Of a DNA stretch of 48,105 nt, positions 33,224 through 42,176 are shown piece by piece. The notes beneath the pieces were generated by a model. That model worked only from the letters and a program-made list of their open reading frames with translations, was not told where the DNA came from and did not search any database. Position 1 is the stretch's first letter, and every line of letters starts with the position of its first letter. Location of the stretch: assembly GCA_002340095.1 (NCBI GenBank), contig DDKS01000007.1, positions 1 to 48,105 of the forward strand, given 5' to 3'. The stretch comes from Betaproteobacteria bacterium UBA2592 (lineage in GTDB: Bacteria; Pseudomonadota; Gammaproteobacteria; Burkholderiales; Rhodocyclaceae). The translations under genes were made by a program, and so were the position numbers.

Positions 33224-34182
33224 GGAAAGGTTTTACGACTCACGCGAGGATGGCGAATTTTTTTTGCAGCGCCCAGTAAAGCAGCGGGGGTCCAGCGTAG
33301 CGCAAACGTCAGCAGACCCACACCATGGCGTCCAGCGTTGAATGCGAGCCTACGAATCGCATCCACCCCCACCACATCCCCGTTTGCCTTGAAACCCGCC
33401 GCCGTAAAAAAAGCGATGCGGTCGAACAGTACCGAAAGCCCCCGGCGCTGCTGTTTGGTCAGCTCTCCCTTTTTCAACAGCTCTGCGATGTACTTCAGTG
33501 ACCCCGGCGGCTCCGTCTCCCGCAATCGATCCGTGCGATTCACCGCATCCTGGCAATAAACCGCGGTGACCACTTCGGCGTGAGCCACGGGATGGTTCAA
33601 GGCAATATTGACCCAGCAGATAATATCCTCACCTCGCGATACACCTGCCGGGAAGCCTCCTGCCTGCAACGCATCTTGTTTTTTGACGCATGCGGTAATC
33701 GAGTTGATCAGGCACAGCCCTTTTGCGTAGCGCGCAAAAAAATTATCCACCAGTCCACACCAGCCATCAGGATATGAACTTTTGGGACGGTAGCGGTCTC
33801 CGCCTCGCTCGATGACGTGGGCCGTACTCAGCAGTGCCGCCTGCGGCTGTTTTTCGATCAGCCGCCGCAAAACTTCCAGATGCGCGGGCAACCAAAGATC
33901 GTCGGCATCGAGAAAAGCCACGTATTCTGCGCTCGCAGCCTCGATGCCACGGTTTCGCGCAACACTTACGCCACCATTCTCTTGCCGTATCAGCCGCACG
34001 CCATGTTTTTCCACATACGGGATGACGCATTCCGCACCGCCATCGGTCGACCCGTCATCGACGACGATGATTTCGTCGGCCGGACTGGTTTGTGCCAACA
34101 CACTTTCGATGGCCTTCGCTATGTGTGGCGCTTTGTTGTAGAGCGGGATGACAACCGAGATGCCGCATTTTAGGATGCTCAT
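33220..34182 (-). CDS. Glycosyltransferase family 2
   Basis: GT-A inverting transferase, 320 residues. ISVVIPLYNKAPHIAKAIES begins the nucleotide-binding fold, VDDGSTDGG and FLDADDLWLPAHLEVLRRLI give the DXD-type metal site, and GVSRGEDIICWVNIAL is the acidic segment expected near the catalytic base. The C terminus is basic. It starts 3 bases after GT2 at 34186 and overlaps galE. Donor and linkage cannot be assigned. Confidence 0.85.
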   Translation of the reverse strand: MSILKCGISVVIPLYNKAPHIAKAIESVLAQTSPADEIIVVDDGSTDGGAECVIPYVEKHGVRLIRQENGGVSVARNRGIEAASAEYVAFLDADDLWLPAHLEVLRRLIEKQPQAALLSTAHVIERGGDRYRPKSSYPDGWCGLVDNFFARYAKGLCLINSITACVKKQDALQAGGFPAGVSRGEDIICWVNIALNHPVAHAEVVTAVYCQDAVNRTDRLRETEPPGSLKYIAELLKKGELTKQQRRGLSVLFDRIAFFTAAGFKANGDVVGVDAIRRLAFNAGRHGVGLLTFALRWTPAALLGAAKKIRHPRVSRKTFP

Positions 34183-34185
34183 TGG

Positions 34186-35247
34186 TTACAAGCTCAGTCG
34201 CGCTTTAAATTTTATGCATAGCAATTTACTGCTATCCAGTGGATGTAGCCTGTAAGCCTCAATCAAGACCCTCATGGCTAGCGCGTAAGCCTGATTACGC
34301 ACTGCGCCATTCAGCAAACGCATTAAAAAACCACAAGTAACGGACTCCCTTTGGGCCTCAGGATGCAGGTTTTGGTAGTCTTGCCACGCGGATTCAATTG
34401 CAGACCTGTCGGCCAGTGAAACACGAGCGTGCCGCAAAACAAACATCGCTGCCTCTAGGTCCTGACGCAAGCTTGCAGGCACTGTTTGAATGAGTTCTGC
34501 TTGGATTTTTTCCACACCCTCAACAGGATCAGGCAGCCCTGCCTTACGGCAGCGATGAGCCAAGCGGGCAACGATTGTGCCCAATTCCTGCGCTTCTCGG
34601 TGCACAGTTGAAACGTTGGCGCCATGTACCCGGTAATTCAATAGCGGTTGTGGCAAATTGGCAATCGCATACCCAAGCTCACTAATGCGCAGCCACAAGT
34701 CATAGTCCTCACAATGCGAGAAAACCTTACGATAGCCACCTGCCTTGATCACAGCCTCTTTTCTCATCATTACCGTTGGATGCGCGAGAGGAGAGCCATG
34801 CTCTAGAAAACGTGCAGTCTCTGCTGGCGCCACTGGGTAAGTACCCAGGCGAATAAACCGCCCTGTTTTATCCACGATACGGATAAAGCTGCCAAGCACC
34901 CCCAGCCCTGGTTCAGCACTCATGCGAGCCAGCTGCAAGGCAAAACGTTCTGGTATAGCGACGTCATCAGCATCCATGCGTGCAATAAAATCTGCCCGCG
35001 CCCTTCCGATGCCCTCATTAAGCGCCGATACCAGCCCTGCGTTCGCCCGCTCCACCAGCACGATGCGCGGGTCGTGGGCTGCCAACTCCCTCAGAATTGA
35101 ACCACTGGCATCGGTCGAGCCGTCATTGATGATGATCAGTTCGAAGTCCGTGAAAGTCTGCGCCAGAATGCTCTCGACAGCTTCGCGCACATAGGCTTCT
35201 GCGTTGTAAACCGGCAGAACAACACTGATGGCAGGCTTCTCGCTCAT
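34186..35247 (-). CDS. Glycosyltransferase family 2
   Basis: GT-A transferase, 353 residues. ISVVLPVYNAEAYVREAVES, INDGSTDASGS and FIARMDADDVAIPERFALQL are the family motifs, and FSHCEDYDLWLRISELGY carries the ED pair of the catalytic region. The C-terminal part (about 230-353) is helical and not assigned to a donor. The gene is AT-richer toward its 3' end than its neighbours, a hint of separate origin. It overlaps the GT11 gene (ATGA). Confidence 0.85.
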   Translation of the reverse strand: MSEKPAISVVLPVYNAEAYVREAVESILAQTFTDFELIIINDGSTDASGSILRELAAHDPRIVLVERANAGLVSALNEGIGRARADFIARMDADDVAIPERFALQLARMSAEPGLGVLGSFIRIVDKTGRFIRLGTYPVAPAETARFLEHGSPLAHPTVMMRKEAVIKAGGYRKVFSHCEDYDLWLRISELGYAIANLPQPLLNYRVHGANVSTVHREAQELGTIVARLAHRCRKAGLPDPVEGVEKIQAELIQTVPASLRQDLEAAMFVLRHARVSLADRSAIESAWQDYQNLHPEAQRESVTCGFLMRLLNGAVRNQAYALAMRVLIEAYRLHPLDSSKLLCIKFKARLSL

Positions 35248-36152
35248 TTCAGCAGGATCCAGTCATCGGGGTAAAGGTCGAGCACGTTGCAGGTGGCCAG
35301 CTTGTCTGGCGTGAACCAGCGGGCTGGTGCGATTACGCGTTTGTCCTGAGACGGGTTCAGCCAGGCACCCCACCAGGAATAGGAGCTGTTGGCGATGATG
35401 TTGTGTTTGCAACGCGCCATCAGAAACATGTCTTCCCATGGTGCGGAAGGATCGGAACGCACCACATGAGCGCGCGGCAGGTCGACAAAGACCTGAGCGA
35501 TGAAATCCGGTTCGTCGGAAAAGAGGAAAAACTCCGCCCTGGGTCCTACCAGATCCTGCATCAGGGCGACCGCCCGGTCGTAATAGCCTCTGTCCAGCGC
35601 CGTGTGCACGGCTGAGGCCGTTGCCGTCAGATAGTCGCCCCGGCGCACGTGCAGCGAGACGCTGCACGGCGAGGCGTCAATCTTCGCCGCCCAACGGGTC
35701 GCTGTCTCTGTCAGCGCCCCCCTCGGCTGGAAGCGTTCGCGTAGCAGCGCCTCCGCGCCTTCAAAATAGCGTGGACTTTGAAAATAACCGTCGAGCAGAA
35801 TTTCTTCACCCGTCAGGCTGAAAAATTCAGGATCGAAATGAAAATGCGGCTCCTGGTACACGCCTTCGCGGAAACTGTAGCCCCCCTTCAGCTTGCGGAG
35901 CACGCGATCGCGGAGCGACCTGGACACGGGCCCGGCCAGCGGCGTGCCGGTGTACAAATCCTGCGGCACCTTGAGACAGTCCAGCTGGTAGGGCCATGTC
36001 CTGTAGGCTTCAAAAGCGGACACATCCAGCCGCAAGACCCTGCCCTGCTGCACTGCCAGTCCAAGTGCGGCTGCATACTGGAACATCTGGTTTCCCAATC
36101 CTCCCACAAGGCGGATGACAACCATGCCTCTTACGCCTGCATTATTGGTCAT
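35244..36152 (-). CDS. GT11 alpha-1,2-fucosyltransferase-like protein
   Basis: GT-B transferase of family GT11, 302 residues. The N-terminal VIRLVGGLGNQMFQYAAALG and the donor-binding VSLHVRRGDYL are diagnostic, and NIIANSSYSWWGAWLNP is the C-terminal motif. Family members use GDP-L-fucose, and in E. coli O55 a GT11 member handles GDP-L-colitose. With fcl broken and colC/colD intact here, colitose transfer is a reasonable inference. The start at 36152 has TAGGA 6 bases upstream and overlaps the preceding GT2 gene by 11 bases. Confidence 0.88.
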   Translation of the reverse strand: MTNNAGVRGMVVIRLVGGLGNQMFQYAAALGLAVQQGRVLRLDVSAFEAYRTWPYQLDCLKVPQDLYTGTPLAGPVSRSLRDRVLRKLKGGYSFREGVYQEPHFHFDPEFFSLTGEEILLDGYFQSPRYFEGAEALLRERFQPRGALTETATRWAAKIDASPCSVSLHVRRGDYLTATASAVHTALDRGYYDRAVALMQDLVGPRAEFFLFSDEPDFIAQVFVDLPRAHVVRSDPSAPWEDMFLMARCKHNIIANSSYSWWGAWLNPSQDKRVIAPARWFTPDKLATCNVLDLYPDDWILLK

Positions 36153-37107
36153 TCATTCCTACCCATCGCTTTGTGCGCCACCAGATATACCGAAGGACAC
36201 GAAGAAAAATGTTCGACCAAAAATGGGCCGGACCGGAAAAAATAGAACGGGCCAGCCGACTTTCACTTGCGGCCATCTGTCTGTAAAAATGCTGCGCTCG
36301 CCACGGCCTGCGTAGCAATGGCAGCGCCAAATTGCAGGCACGGTTTCTCAGGCTTTCCTTGAGTCGATGGTCATGTTCAATCAACTCTTCCCATTTGGCA
36401 TAAACGAGTAATTGCTGATTAAAGAACTGTATTTCACGATCTGCCTGCGGGCGACGCTGTGCGCTCTGATCATGCACACGAATGCCCACAACGGCCTCGG
36501 GGGTGAAATCCACCTTGCTGATGCGGGCTAGCCTGATCCACAGGTCCCAGTCCTCGCCATGGAACAGCCGCTCGTCAAAATGTCCGGCCTTGTCCAGCAC
36601 CTCCCGCCGTACCATTACGCTGGAGGCAGAACCTGACAGGACATAACCCTCCAGCAGCAGCGGCATAAAAATATCGCCACGCTGTTTTGGCTCGAAAATC
36701 AGCATGTCCGGAATAGATTCCCCATGCTGGTTAATGTAGAAATATGACGAGTGCACAAAGCCAATCTCAGGCCCTCCCTGCTCGAAGGCTTGTATCTGCA
36801 GTTCCAGCTTCTCCGGCAGCCAGATGTCATCCGCATCGAGAAAAGCGATGAAAGGTGCCGAGGAAGCCGCAATACCGGCATTGCGGGCAGCGGAGACACC
36901 GGCATGCGGCAGCTTCAGATAAGTGATACGTTCGTCGTTGGCCATGAAGCCAGCGGCAACCTGTCGGGTCCCGTCTGTCGATCCGTCGTCAGCGATGATG
37001 ATTTGCGCAACCGGAAACGTCTGCTGCTGTACCGACCGCAGGGCTTCGGCGAGAAACCTCTCGCCGTTGAAGACCGGGATAATGACGTCAACCTCACTGC
37101 TCTTCAT
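36142..37107 (-). CDS. Glycosyltransferase family 2
   Basis: GT-A transferase, 321 residues. VDVIIPVFNGERFLAEALRS, IADDGSTDGT and FIAFLDADDIWLPEKLELQI are the donor and metal motifs; LFHGEDWDLWIRLARI is the catalytic acidic segment. The C terminus is basic and aromatic (RVLRYIWWRTKRWVG), which may anchor it to the membrane face. It overlaps both neighbours, GT10-FkbM by 4 bases and GT11 by 11. The sugar is unknown. Confidence 0.85.
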   Translation of the reverse strand: MKSSEVDVIIPVFNGERFLAEALRSVQQQTFPVAQIIIADDGSTDGTRQVAAGFMANDERITYLKLPHAGVSAARNAGIAASSAPFIAFLDADDIWLPEKLELQIQAFEQGGPEIGFVHSSYFYINQHGESIPDMLIFEPKQRGDIFMPLLLEGYVLSGSASSVMVRREVLDKAGHFDERLFHGEDWDLWIRLARISKVDFTPEAVVGIRVHDQSAQRRPQADREIQFFNQQLLVYAKWEELIEHDHRLKESLRNRACNLALPLLRRPWRAQHFYRQMAASESRLARSIFSGPAHFWSNIFLRVLRYIWWRTKRWVGMNDQ

Positions 37108-38807
37108 GTGGCGCTACCTGCATCGTCCCGTCGTACCCACGACTCCCACACGAAGGGGTAGCGCCACTGCAATCTGTGGGTACGCCGTAGGCGTTTCGCA
37201 AGGTCCTTGTACAGCTGTCTAGCATTGGGAACATTCAGGTGGAACTGCACCTGAATATACTTGATCGACTTGATCCGGCCGGTCTCGATCAGCTGGTTCA
37301 GCAACGCATACTCACCGCCCTCGATGTTGAGCTTGGCAAGATGCCACTCTTTCGTGCCGCACTGGCTGAGAAACCGCTCGGCATCCCACAAGACCACCTG
37401 CACCCTCTGGCCGCCTGAGGAACCAAAAGCGCCGGAAGCATCTGCATCCAAATCAAACTCTGCCACCTCGTCCTTGTCGGAAAGGCCTGCCTCATGAACA
37501 CGGACACGCGGGTCACCGGCAAACCGCTCTCTGATCTGAGCAGCAAACTTGCTGACCGGCTCGAACACGGTCACGTTCGCGTCGCAGAGTTCGATAAGCC
37601 GCGCGGCAAAGTCACCCGCATAACCGCCCACATCAAGAATGTTGGCGCCTGAGGGCAAAACATACTGAAAACGGACATCATCCTGCGGATTATCCCGAAG
37701 CCACCGTTGATGCGATCTGTAGAATTCGTCCGTAAGATACTTCCAGTAATGCTGCATCTTGAGCTCAGCAGAATGCCCTTTTTGCTTGAGCAGGCGGAAA
37801 GCTTTCCGCAGCACCGGTACCCTCCCTATCCGGGATCGCAGCGATAGCTTGAGCCTGGAAGCAAAGGGCTGGAAATGGCTCTCCGGGTACAGCGTCCGTA
37901 CGTGCTGCCGGCTGGATGTGCCATCCCCCGCAAGCAACTCCCTGGCCACACCCGCCAGCATGCCGAAGACATTGTGCTCGTGCATGACGCGCCGCCGCGC
38001 CTCGCGCAAACATTCCCGGCGTTGTTCCGCCAGATCAGAGCTAATCACCTCTCTGATAATCTCGATTGCCTCATCAGGCTCGTAGATATTGATCGGCTGC
38101 AATGACCCGGCTGGAAAGTAGTCGAAAATATTGGGGCAGCCATGATAGATTGGAAAAGTCAAGGTCAGAAAAGGATCGGCCAGTTTCTCGGTCCAGTAAT
38201 CCTTGATGGCACAATTTTCGATGGCGATGTGATACCTGTAGGCGTCGAGCACATCGCGCTTGTCCGCGAAGTCGTTGATGCCCCGCCCGAAGACATCGAC
38301 CTGATCCCCCAGTGCTGCCTTGAGCTTTTCAACGAAGGCCAGCCTTGCCCGATGCTCCGGGGTAAAAGGCTTGTCGGATGACACCACGGACACAAGCTTG
38401 GTCTTTTTTGGCTCATGTGCCTCGAACTCTTCGAATGTCATGGGAGTATCAAGCAACTTGCCGCCCGCTGCCATACTGCCTGCATGCCAGGGAAGGCCGG
38501 CCTGAAGAAAAATACGCCTTGGGTGAGGTGTGTCCCGATCGGATGTTATAACGGCATCGAACTGGGCCAGAAATGCAGCGTTGTAACGCTTCACGTTCTT
38601 CGGCTCTGAGGCTACAAAAACCACAGGGACAAACCGCTTGACTACAAGCTTGTCGTCGGGAAGGGCATCATAGACGAAGACGATATCAGCCTCTTCAACC
38701 GGTACAAAGAACTCAACGCCATCGAATGCCTGTTGCCTTTTTGGCAACTGGCGCTTCCAAGGCCAGCCTATATGGAGGGTAACGAAAGCCGCTTTAACCA
38801 TCCGCAT
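37104..38807 (-). CDS. GT10 fucosyltransferase-like / FkbM methyltransferase fusion
   Basis: A two-domain protein of 567 residues. The N-terminal part (about 1-260) is GT10-like: YHIAIENCAIKDYWTEKLAD with Glu197, then FPIYHGCPNIFDYFPAGS, matching the GDP-fucose-binding core of alpha-1,3/1,4-fucosyltransferases. After a linker, the C-terminal part (about 375-560) is an FkbM-type SAM methyltransferase with ILDVGGYAGDFAARLIELCD (from residue 390), VFEPVSKFAAQI and LAKLNIEGGEYALL. A chain-end sugar transfer plus O-methylation is plausible. It follows wzt by 21 bases and overlaps the next GT2 gene by 4. Confidence 0.82.
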   Translation of the reverse strand: MRMVKAAFVTLHIGWPWKRQLPKRQQAFDGVEFFVPVEEADIVFVYDALPDDKLVVKRFVPVVFVASEPKNVKRYNAAFLAQFDAVITSDRDTPHPRRIFLQAGLPWHAGSMAAGGKLLDTPMTFEEFEAHEPKKTKLVSVVSSDKPFTPEHRARLAFVEKLKAALGDQVDVFGRGINDFADKRDVLDAYRYHIAIENCAIKDYWTEKLADPFLTLTFPIYHGCPNIFDYFPAGSLQPINIYEPDEAIEIIREVISSDLAEQRRECLREARRRVMHEHNVFGMLAGVARELLAGDGTSSRQHVRTLYPESHFQPFASRLKLSLRSRIGRVPVLRKAFRLLKQKGHSAELKMQHYWKYLTDEFYRSHQRWLRDNPQDDVRFQYVLPSGANILDVGGYAGDFAARLIELCDANVTVFEPVSKFAAQIRERFAGDPRVRVHEAGLSDKDEVAEFDLDADASGAFGSSGGQRVQVVLWDAERFLSQCGTKEWHLAKLNIEGGEYALLNQLIETGRIKSIKYIQVQFHLNVPNARQLYKDLAKRLRRTHRLQWRYPFVWESWVRRDDAGSAT

Positions 38808-38828
38808 TCTCGCCTGTCTGAAACCGCA

Positions 38829-40100
38829 TCAATCTGTTGCCCAGTCCAGCACCGGCGCGATCACACCGGGACGGCGGGAGCGCCAATAGGGCGAATCACT
38901 CAAGCCGCCGGCAATCTGGAGATATACAAAAACCGCCGTTTTACCCGGTTCGGAGAACCAGCCCTGCCCGTGGAGAGACGCAAAAAAATCGACACGGTAA
39001 CGGCCCTCGTTCAACAGATGGGCCGGAATGCGGGTCCGGATCACGTTGCGGCCGGTCTTCAGCTCCGGCCAGTTTTCCACAGCCTTGTCGGTCGTAACCG
39101 ACCAGAGGACATGCTGGCCGTGCTCGTCAATGACCGCAAAGCCAAAGTTCAACAGCGGGCTCAGCCGGTGAACATCCACACAGATTTCAACGCCAATCGC
39201 AAGGCTGCCAGGGATCGGGTGATCCAGCGTGGCACCTTCCGGACCCACGAGGCGGAAAGATTTCAGCGAGAAGAAATCGCATTCAAGCGCGCCATGAACG
39301 TCCGCATCATGGCTGCCTTGCAGCCTGCCCTCCTCACCCAACAGATAGCGGCCGCAGGTCTCGTGCACATCGCGGCTATCGGCCTTGATTTGGCCGCCTT
39401 CCAACCAGATGATGCGCGAACACAGTTGCATCACCGCGTTTATGTTGTGTGAGACGAACAGCACGGTGCGACCAGCGCTGGCGACGTCACGCATCTTACC
39501 GATACACTTGTTCTGAAAATCAACATCACCGACAGCTAATACTTCATCAATGATCATGATTTCCGGCTCCAGATGAGCTGCAACCGAGAAGGCAAGACGC
39601 ATCTTCATGCCGCTGGAGTAGCGCTTGATCGGCGTGTCGATGAAGGTCTCGATGCCGGAGAAGGCGACGATCTCGTCGAAGCGGGCCTTGATTTCATGCT
39701 TTCTGAGGCCGAGGATCGTACCGTTGAAATAGACGTTCTCGCGGCCCGTCAGCTCCGGGTGAAAACCCGTTCCCACCTCCAACAGCGAGCCCACCCGGCC
39801 ATTGAGGATGGCCTCTCCGGTGGTTGGCGTGGTGATGCGGGAGAGGATTTTCAAGAGCGTACTCTTGCCCGCGCCATTACGCCCGACGATGCCGACGACC
39901 TCGCCCTCGTTCACGTCGAAGCTGACATCCTTCAGCGCCCAGAACTCGCGCGGGCTGGCTGGGGTGATTTCAGCGGCCGGGTCGAGGCGCTTGCGGAGAA
40001 CGAGCGAGGTCAACATGTCGCGCAAGGTGTCGTGCGCGGGGCCTGATCCGTTCAGCCTGTATTTCTTGCCGATACCGTTGACACTGATAATAGGTGTCAT
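38829..40100 (-). CDS. wzt: Polysaccharide ABC exporter, ATP-binding subunit with C-terminal domain
   Basis: ATPase of an ABC-2 polysaccharide exporter, 423 residues. Walker A VGIVGRNGAGKSTLLKIL, signature IKRYSSGMKMRLAFSVAAHL, Walker B PEIMIIDEVLAVGD and the H-loop FVSHNINAVMQL are all intact. About 170 residues follow the ATPase (from about 250), matching the Wzt C-terminal carbohydrate-binding domain that in E. coli O8/O9a reads the modified chain end. Its start is 3 bases after wzm. It exports undecaprenyl-linked glycan to the periplasm. Confidence 0.93.
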   Translation of the reverse strand: MTPIISVNGIGKKYRLNGSGPAHDTLRDMLTSLVLRKRLDPAAEITPASPREFWALKDVSFDVNEGEVVGIVGRNGAGKSTLLKILSRITTPTTGEAILNGRVGSLLEVGTGFHPELTGRENVYFNGTILGLRKHEIKARFDEIVAFSGIETFIDTPIKRYSSGMKMRLAFSVAAHLEPEIMIIDEVLAVGDVDFQNKCIGKMRDVASAGRTVLFVSHNINAVMQLCSRIIWLEGGQIKADSRDVHETCGRYLLGEEGRLQGSHDADVHGALECDFFSLKSFRLVGPEGATLDHPIPGSLAIGVEICVDVHRLSPLLNFGFAVIDEHGQHVLWSVTTDKAVENWPELKTGRNVIRTRIPAHLLNEGRYRVDFFASLHGQGWFSEPGKTAVFVYLQIAGGLSDSPYWRSRRPGVIAPVLDWATD

Positions 40101-40103
40101 GGG

Positions 40104-40982
40104 TTAGATCCTGTCAACGATAGTCGGTTCGAGCTTGCGGAAAGTCCGGAGGCCGAAGGCGAAAATGAGTGCGATCCAGGCAATCAGGGTGCCAAAAGCC
40201 GCAAGGGAGGGGAACGGGGTGCCTAGCAGAGCAGCGCGAGCCGTATCCAGTAACGTTGCCACGGGATTCAACAGGAACACCCATTGCCAGTGCTGTGGCA
40301 CGAAGCTGACCGGATAAATGACCGGTGTCACATACATACCGATCTGCACGAAGAAAGGGAGGGCAATACCGACGTCCCGGTAAATTGCATTGACCGGAGA
40401 TAGCAGCAAACCAATGCCGTATCCGAGAAGCCCCGCAAAAGCCATTAACAACGGCAGCAAAAACACGTAGGGTGTAGGCACTATCCCATAGATCAGCATC
40501 AGCACCAGCAGGATCACAAGCGATACGCCCAGATCCACTGCAGCCGAGAGCGCTGGCACTAGCGGCAGGATCAGCCGGGGGAAGAACACCTTGGTGATAA
40601 TGCCCTCATTCTTGACGAGGGAGCCGGAGGATTCGACCACCACCTTGCTGAAATACTGCCAGAACAATAGTCCCATCAGCACGAACACGGGATACGGTGC
40701 ACCATCCGTCGGGATTTTTGCCAGGACACCGAAGACGAGCGTAAAGATCACGGTCGTCACCAGTGGCTGCATGACGGCCCAAGCTACGCCGACCAACGTC
40801 TGTTTGTAGCGGATCTGTATCTCGCGCAGCGCAAGTGTCCATGCGATATCTCGGTTCGACCATAGGTCGCGGACGCTATCAAAAAGAGTGGTATCGCTTC
40901 TAGGGCGGATAACAATGCGCGACCGGCTGTTGCCCGTGCTTGATGCGGATATGGGGGGGGTACTTATTGCCAAATCATCCAT
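40104..40982 (-). CDS. wzm: Polysaccharide ABC exporter, membrane subunit
   Basis: ABC-2 type permease of 292 residues with six predicted membrane helices. DIAWTLALREIQIRYKQTLV and GVAWAVMQPLVTTVIFTLVF form the N-terminal interface helix and TM1; FPRLILPLVPALSAAVDLGV and VTPVIYPVSFVPQHWQWVFL are typical of Wzm proteins. It partners the adjacent Wzt. Spacers of 3 bases on both sides place it in one operon with colD and wzt. Confidence 0.93.
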   Translation of the reverse strand: MDDLAISTPPISASSTGNSRSRIVIRPRSDTTLFDSVRDLWSNRDIAWTLALREIQIRYKQTLVGVAWAVMQPLVTTVIFTLVFGVLAKIPTDGAPYPVFVLMGLLFWQYFSKVVVESSGSLVKNEGIITKVFFPRLILPLVPALSAAVDLGVSLVILLVLMLIYGIVPTPYVFLLPLLMAFAGLLGYGIGLLLSPVNAIYRDVGIALPFFVQIGMYVTPVIYPVSFVPQHWQWVFLLNPVATLLDTARAALLGTPFPSLAAFGTLIAWIALIFAFGLRTFRKLEPTIVDRI

Positions 40983-40985
40983 GTT

Positions 40986-42176
40986 TCAATCGTTCAGGCC
41001 GGCTGCTTCATTCAAAGCCTGTTTCAGCAATGCAAATTGCTGATCAAGTGGGTAGTGATGATTGCCAATGAATAATCCATTCGCATCGACATCTTCAGCA
41101 TTTGTAAGCGAGCCGTGAATTTCATAGTTGAACCATCGCAGCACATCATTCTTTGCGAAATTGCCCGCGACAATCGGGCGAGTGTCGATATTGTGCTGCG
41201 TGAAAACCCGAATCAAATCGGCGCGCGAGAAAGGAGCATCACGTTCTACTACTATGCTAAAACCGAACCAACTGCTTTCGCCAATCTCTTTCTGTACACG
41301 TAGATAAGGGTAGTCCCTCATGAGATGCAAAAAATTTTCGGCGTTACGGCGCCGCTCAAGAATAAGGCAAGATAATTTGCTTACTTGCTCAATGCCAATA
41401 GCTCCACTCAATTCGAGCGGCCGCAGGTTATAACCAGGAAGCACGAACTTGAACGATTCCACAAAAGCATCGTCACTTTTGGTGCCTGTCAGTGTATTGT
41501 GCTTCGGTAGATTACGCGTCCAGCCATGGGCACGAAGTGACAGCATAATGTGATAGAGCTCTTCATCGTCTGTGACCACCATTCCACCTTCCATAGTGGA
41601 TATGTGGTGGCTGAAAAAAGTGCTGTAGGAACCCATGACACCAAAGGTGCCTGCCTGTCGACCATTTAGGCGAGCCCCCATCGACTCGCAGTTGTCTTCA
41701 ATAATAATGACATTACGCTCGCCGACGATTTGAGTGATGGCGTCAAAGTCGTTGGGGTTGCCGAGCAAATTAACGACCATGATGGCCCGAGTCTTGTCGG
41801 TTACAGCCTCCGACAAAGCCGAAATGTCGTAGTTGAGGGTGTCGCGGTCTATATCGACAAACTTCAATTTCAATCCATATTGCTGGAGCGGATAGTAGGT
41901 TGTGCTCCAGGAAACTGCCGGCACAATAATTTCATCTCCAGCATGCAAGGCATTTTGTTTGCGAAAACGCAGTGCTGCAATCATCATCAGATTCGCAGAT
42001 GAGCCTGAATTCACCATGACGCAATAGCGACTACCTACATAAGCCGCAAAAAGCTGTTCGAATTCCCGAACATGGGAGCCCATGGTAAAAATACCAGATT
42101 CAACAACCTTTTGTATTGCCCTGTATTCGGCATCATCCCATGTGGATGTCGCCAACGGGTAAGATAGTTGATTCAT
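40986..42176 (-). CDS. colD: GDP-4-keto-6-deoxy-D-mannose 3-dehydratase (ColD)
   Basis: PLP-dependent enzyme of the DegT/DnrJ/EryC1/StrS fold, 396 residues, that removes the 3-hydroxyl of GDP-4-keto-6-deoxymannose, the committed step to GDP-L-colitose. The PLP region shows NSGSSANLMMIAALRFRKQN and IIEDNCESMGARLNGRQAG. At the normal Schiff-base lysine position the sequence reads FFSHHISTMEGGMV, with His190, the hallmark of ColD and of the related RfbH/DdhC dehydratases. Context (gmd, colC) favours ColD. The gene is clearly AT-richer than the flanking chromosome. Confidence 0.87.
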   Translation of the reverse strand: MNQLSYPLATSTWDDAEYRAIQKVVESGIFTMGSHVREFEQLFAAYVGSRYCVMVNSGSSANLMMIAALRFRKQNALHAGDEIIVPAVSWSTTYYPLQQYGLKLKFVDIDRDTLNYDISALSEAVTDKTRAIMVVNLLGNPNDFDAITQIVGERNVIIIEDNCESMGARLNGRQAGTFGVMGSYSTFFSHHISTMEGGMVVTDDEELYHIMLSLRAHGWTRNLPKHNTLTGTKSDDAFVESFKFVLPGYNLRPLELSGAIGIEQVSKLSCLILERRRNAENFLHLMRDYPYLRVQKEIGESSWFGFSIVVERDAPFSRADLIRVFTQHNIDTRPIVAGNFAKNDVLRWFNYEIHGSLTNAEDVDANGLFIGNHHYPLDQQFALLKQALNEAAGLND

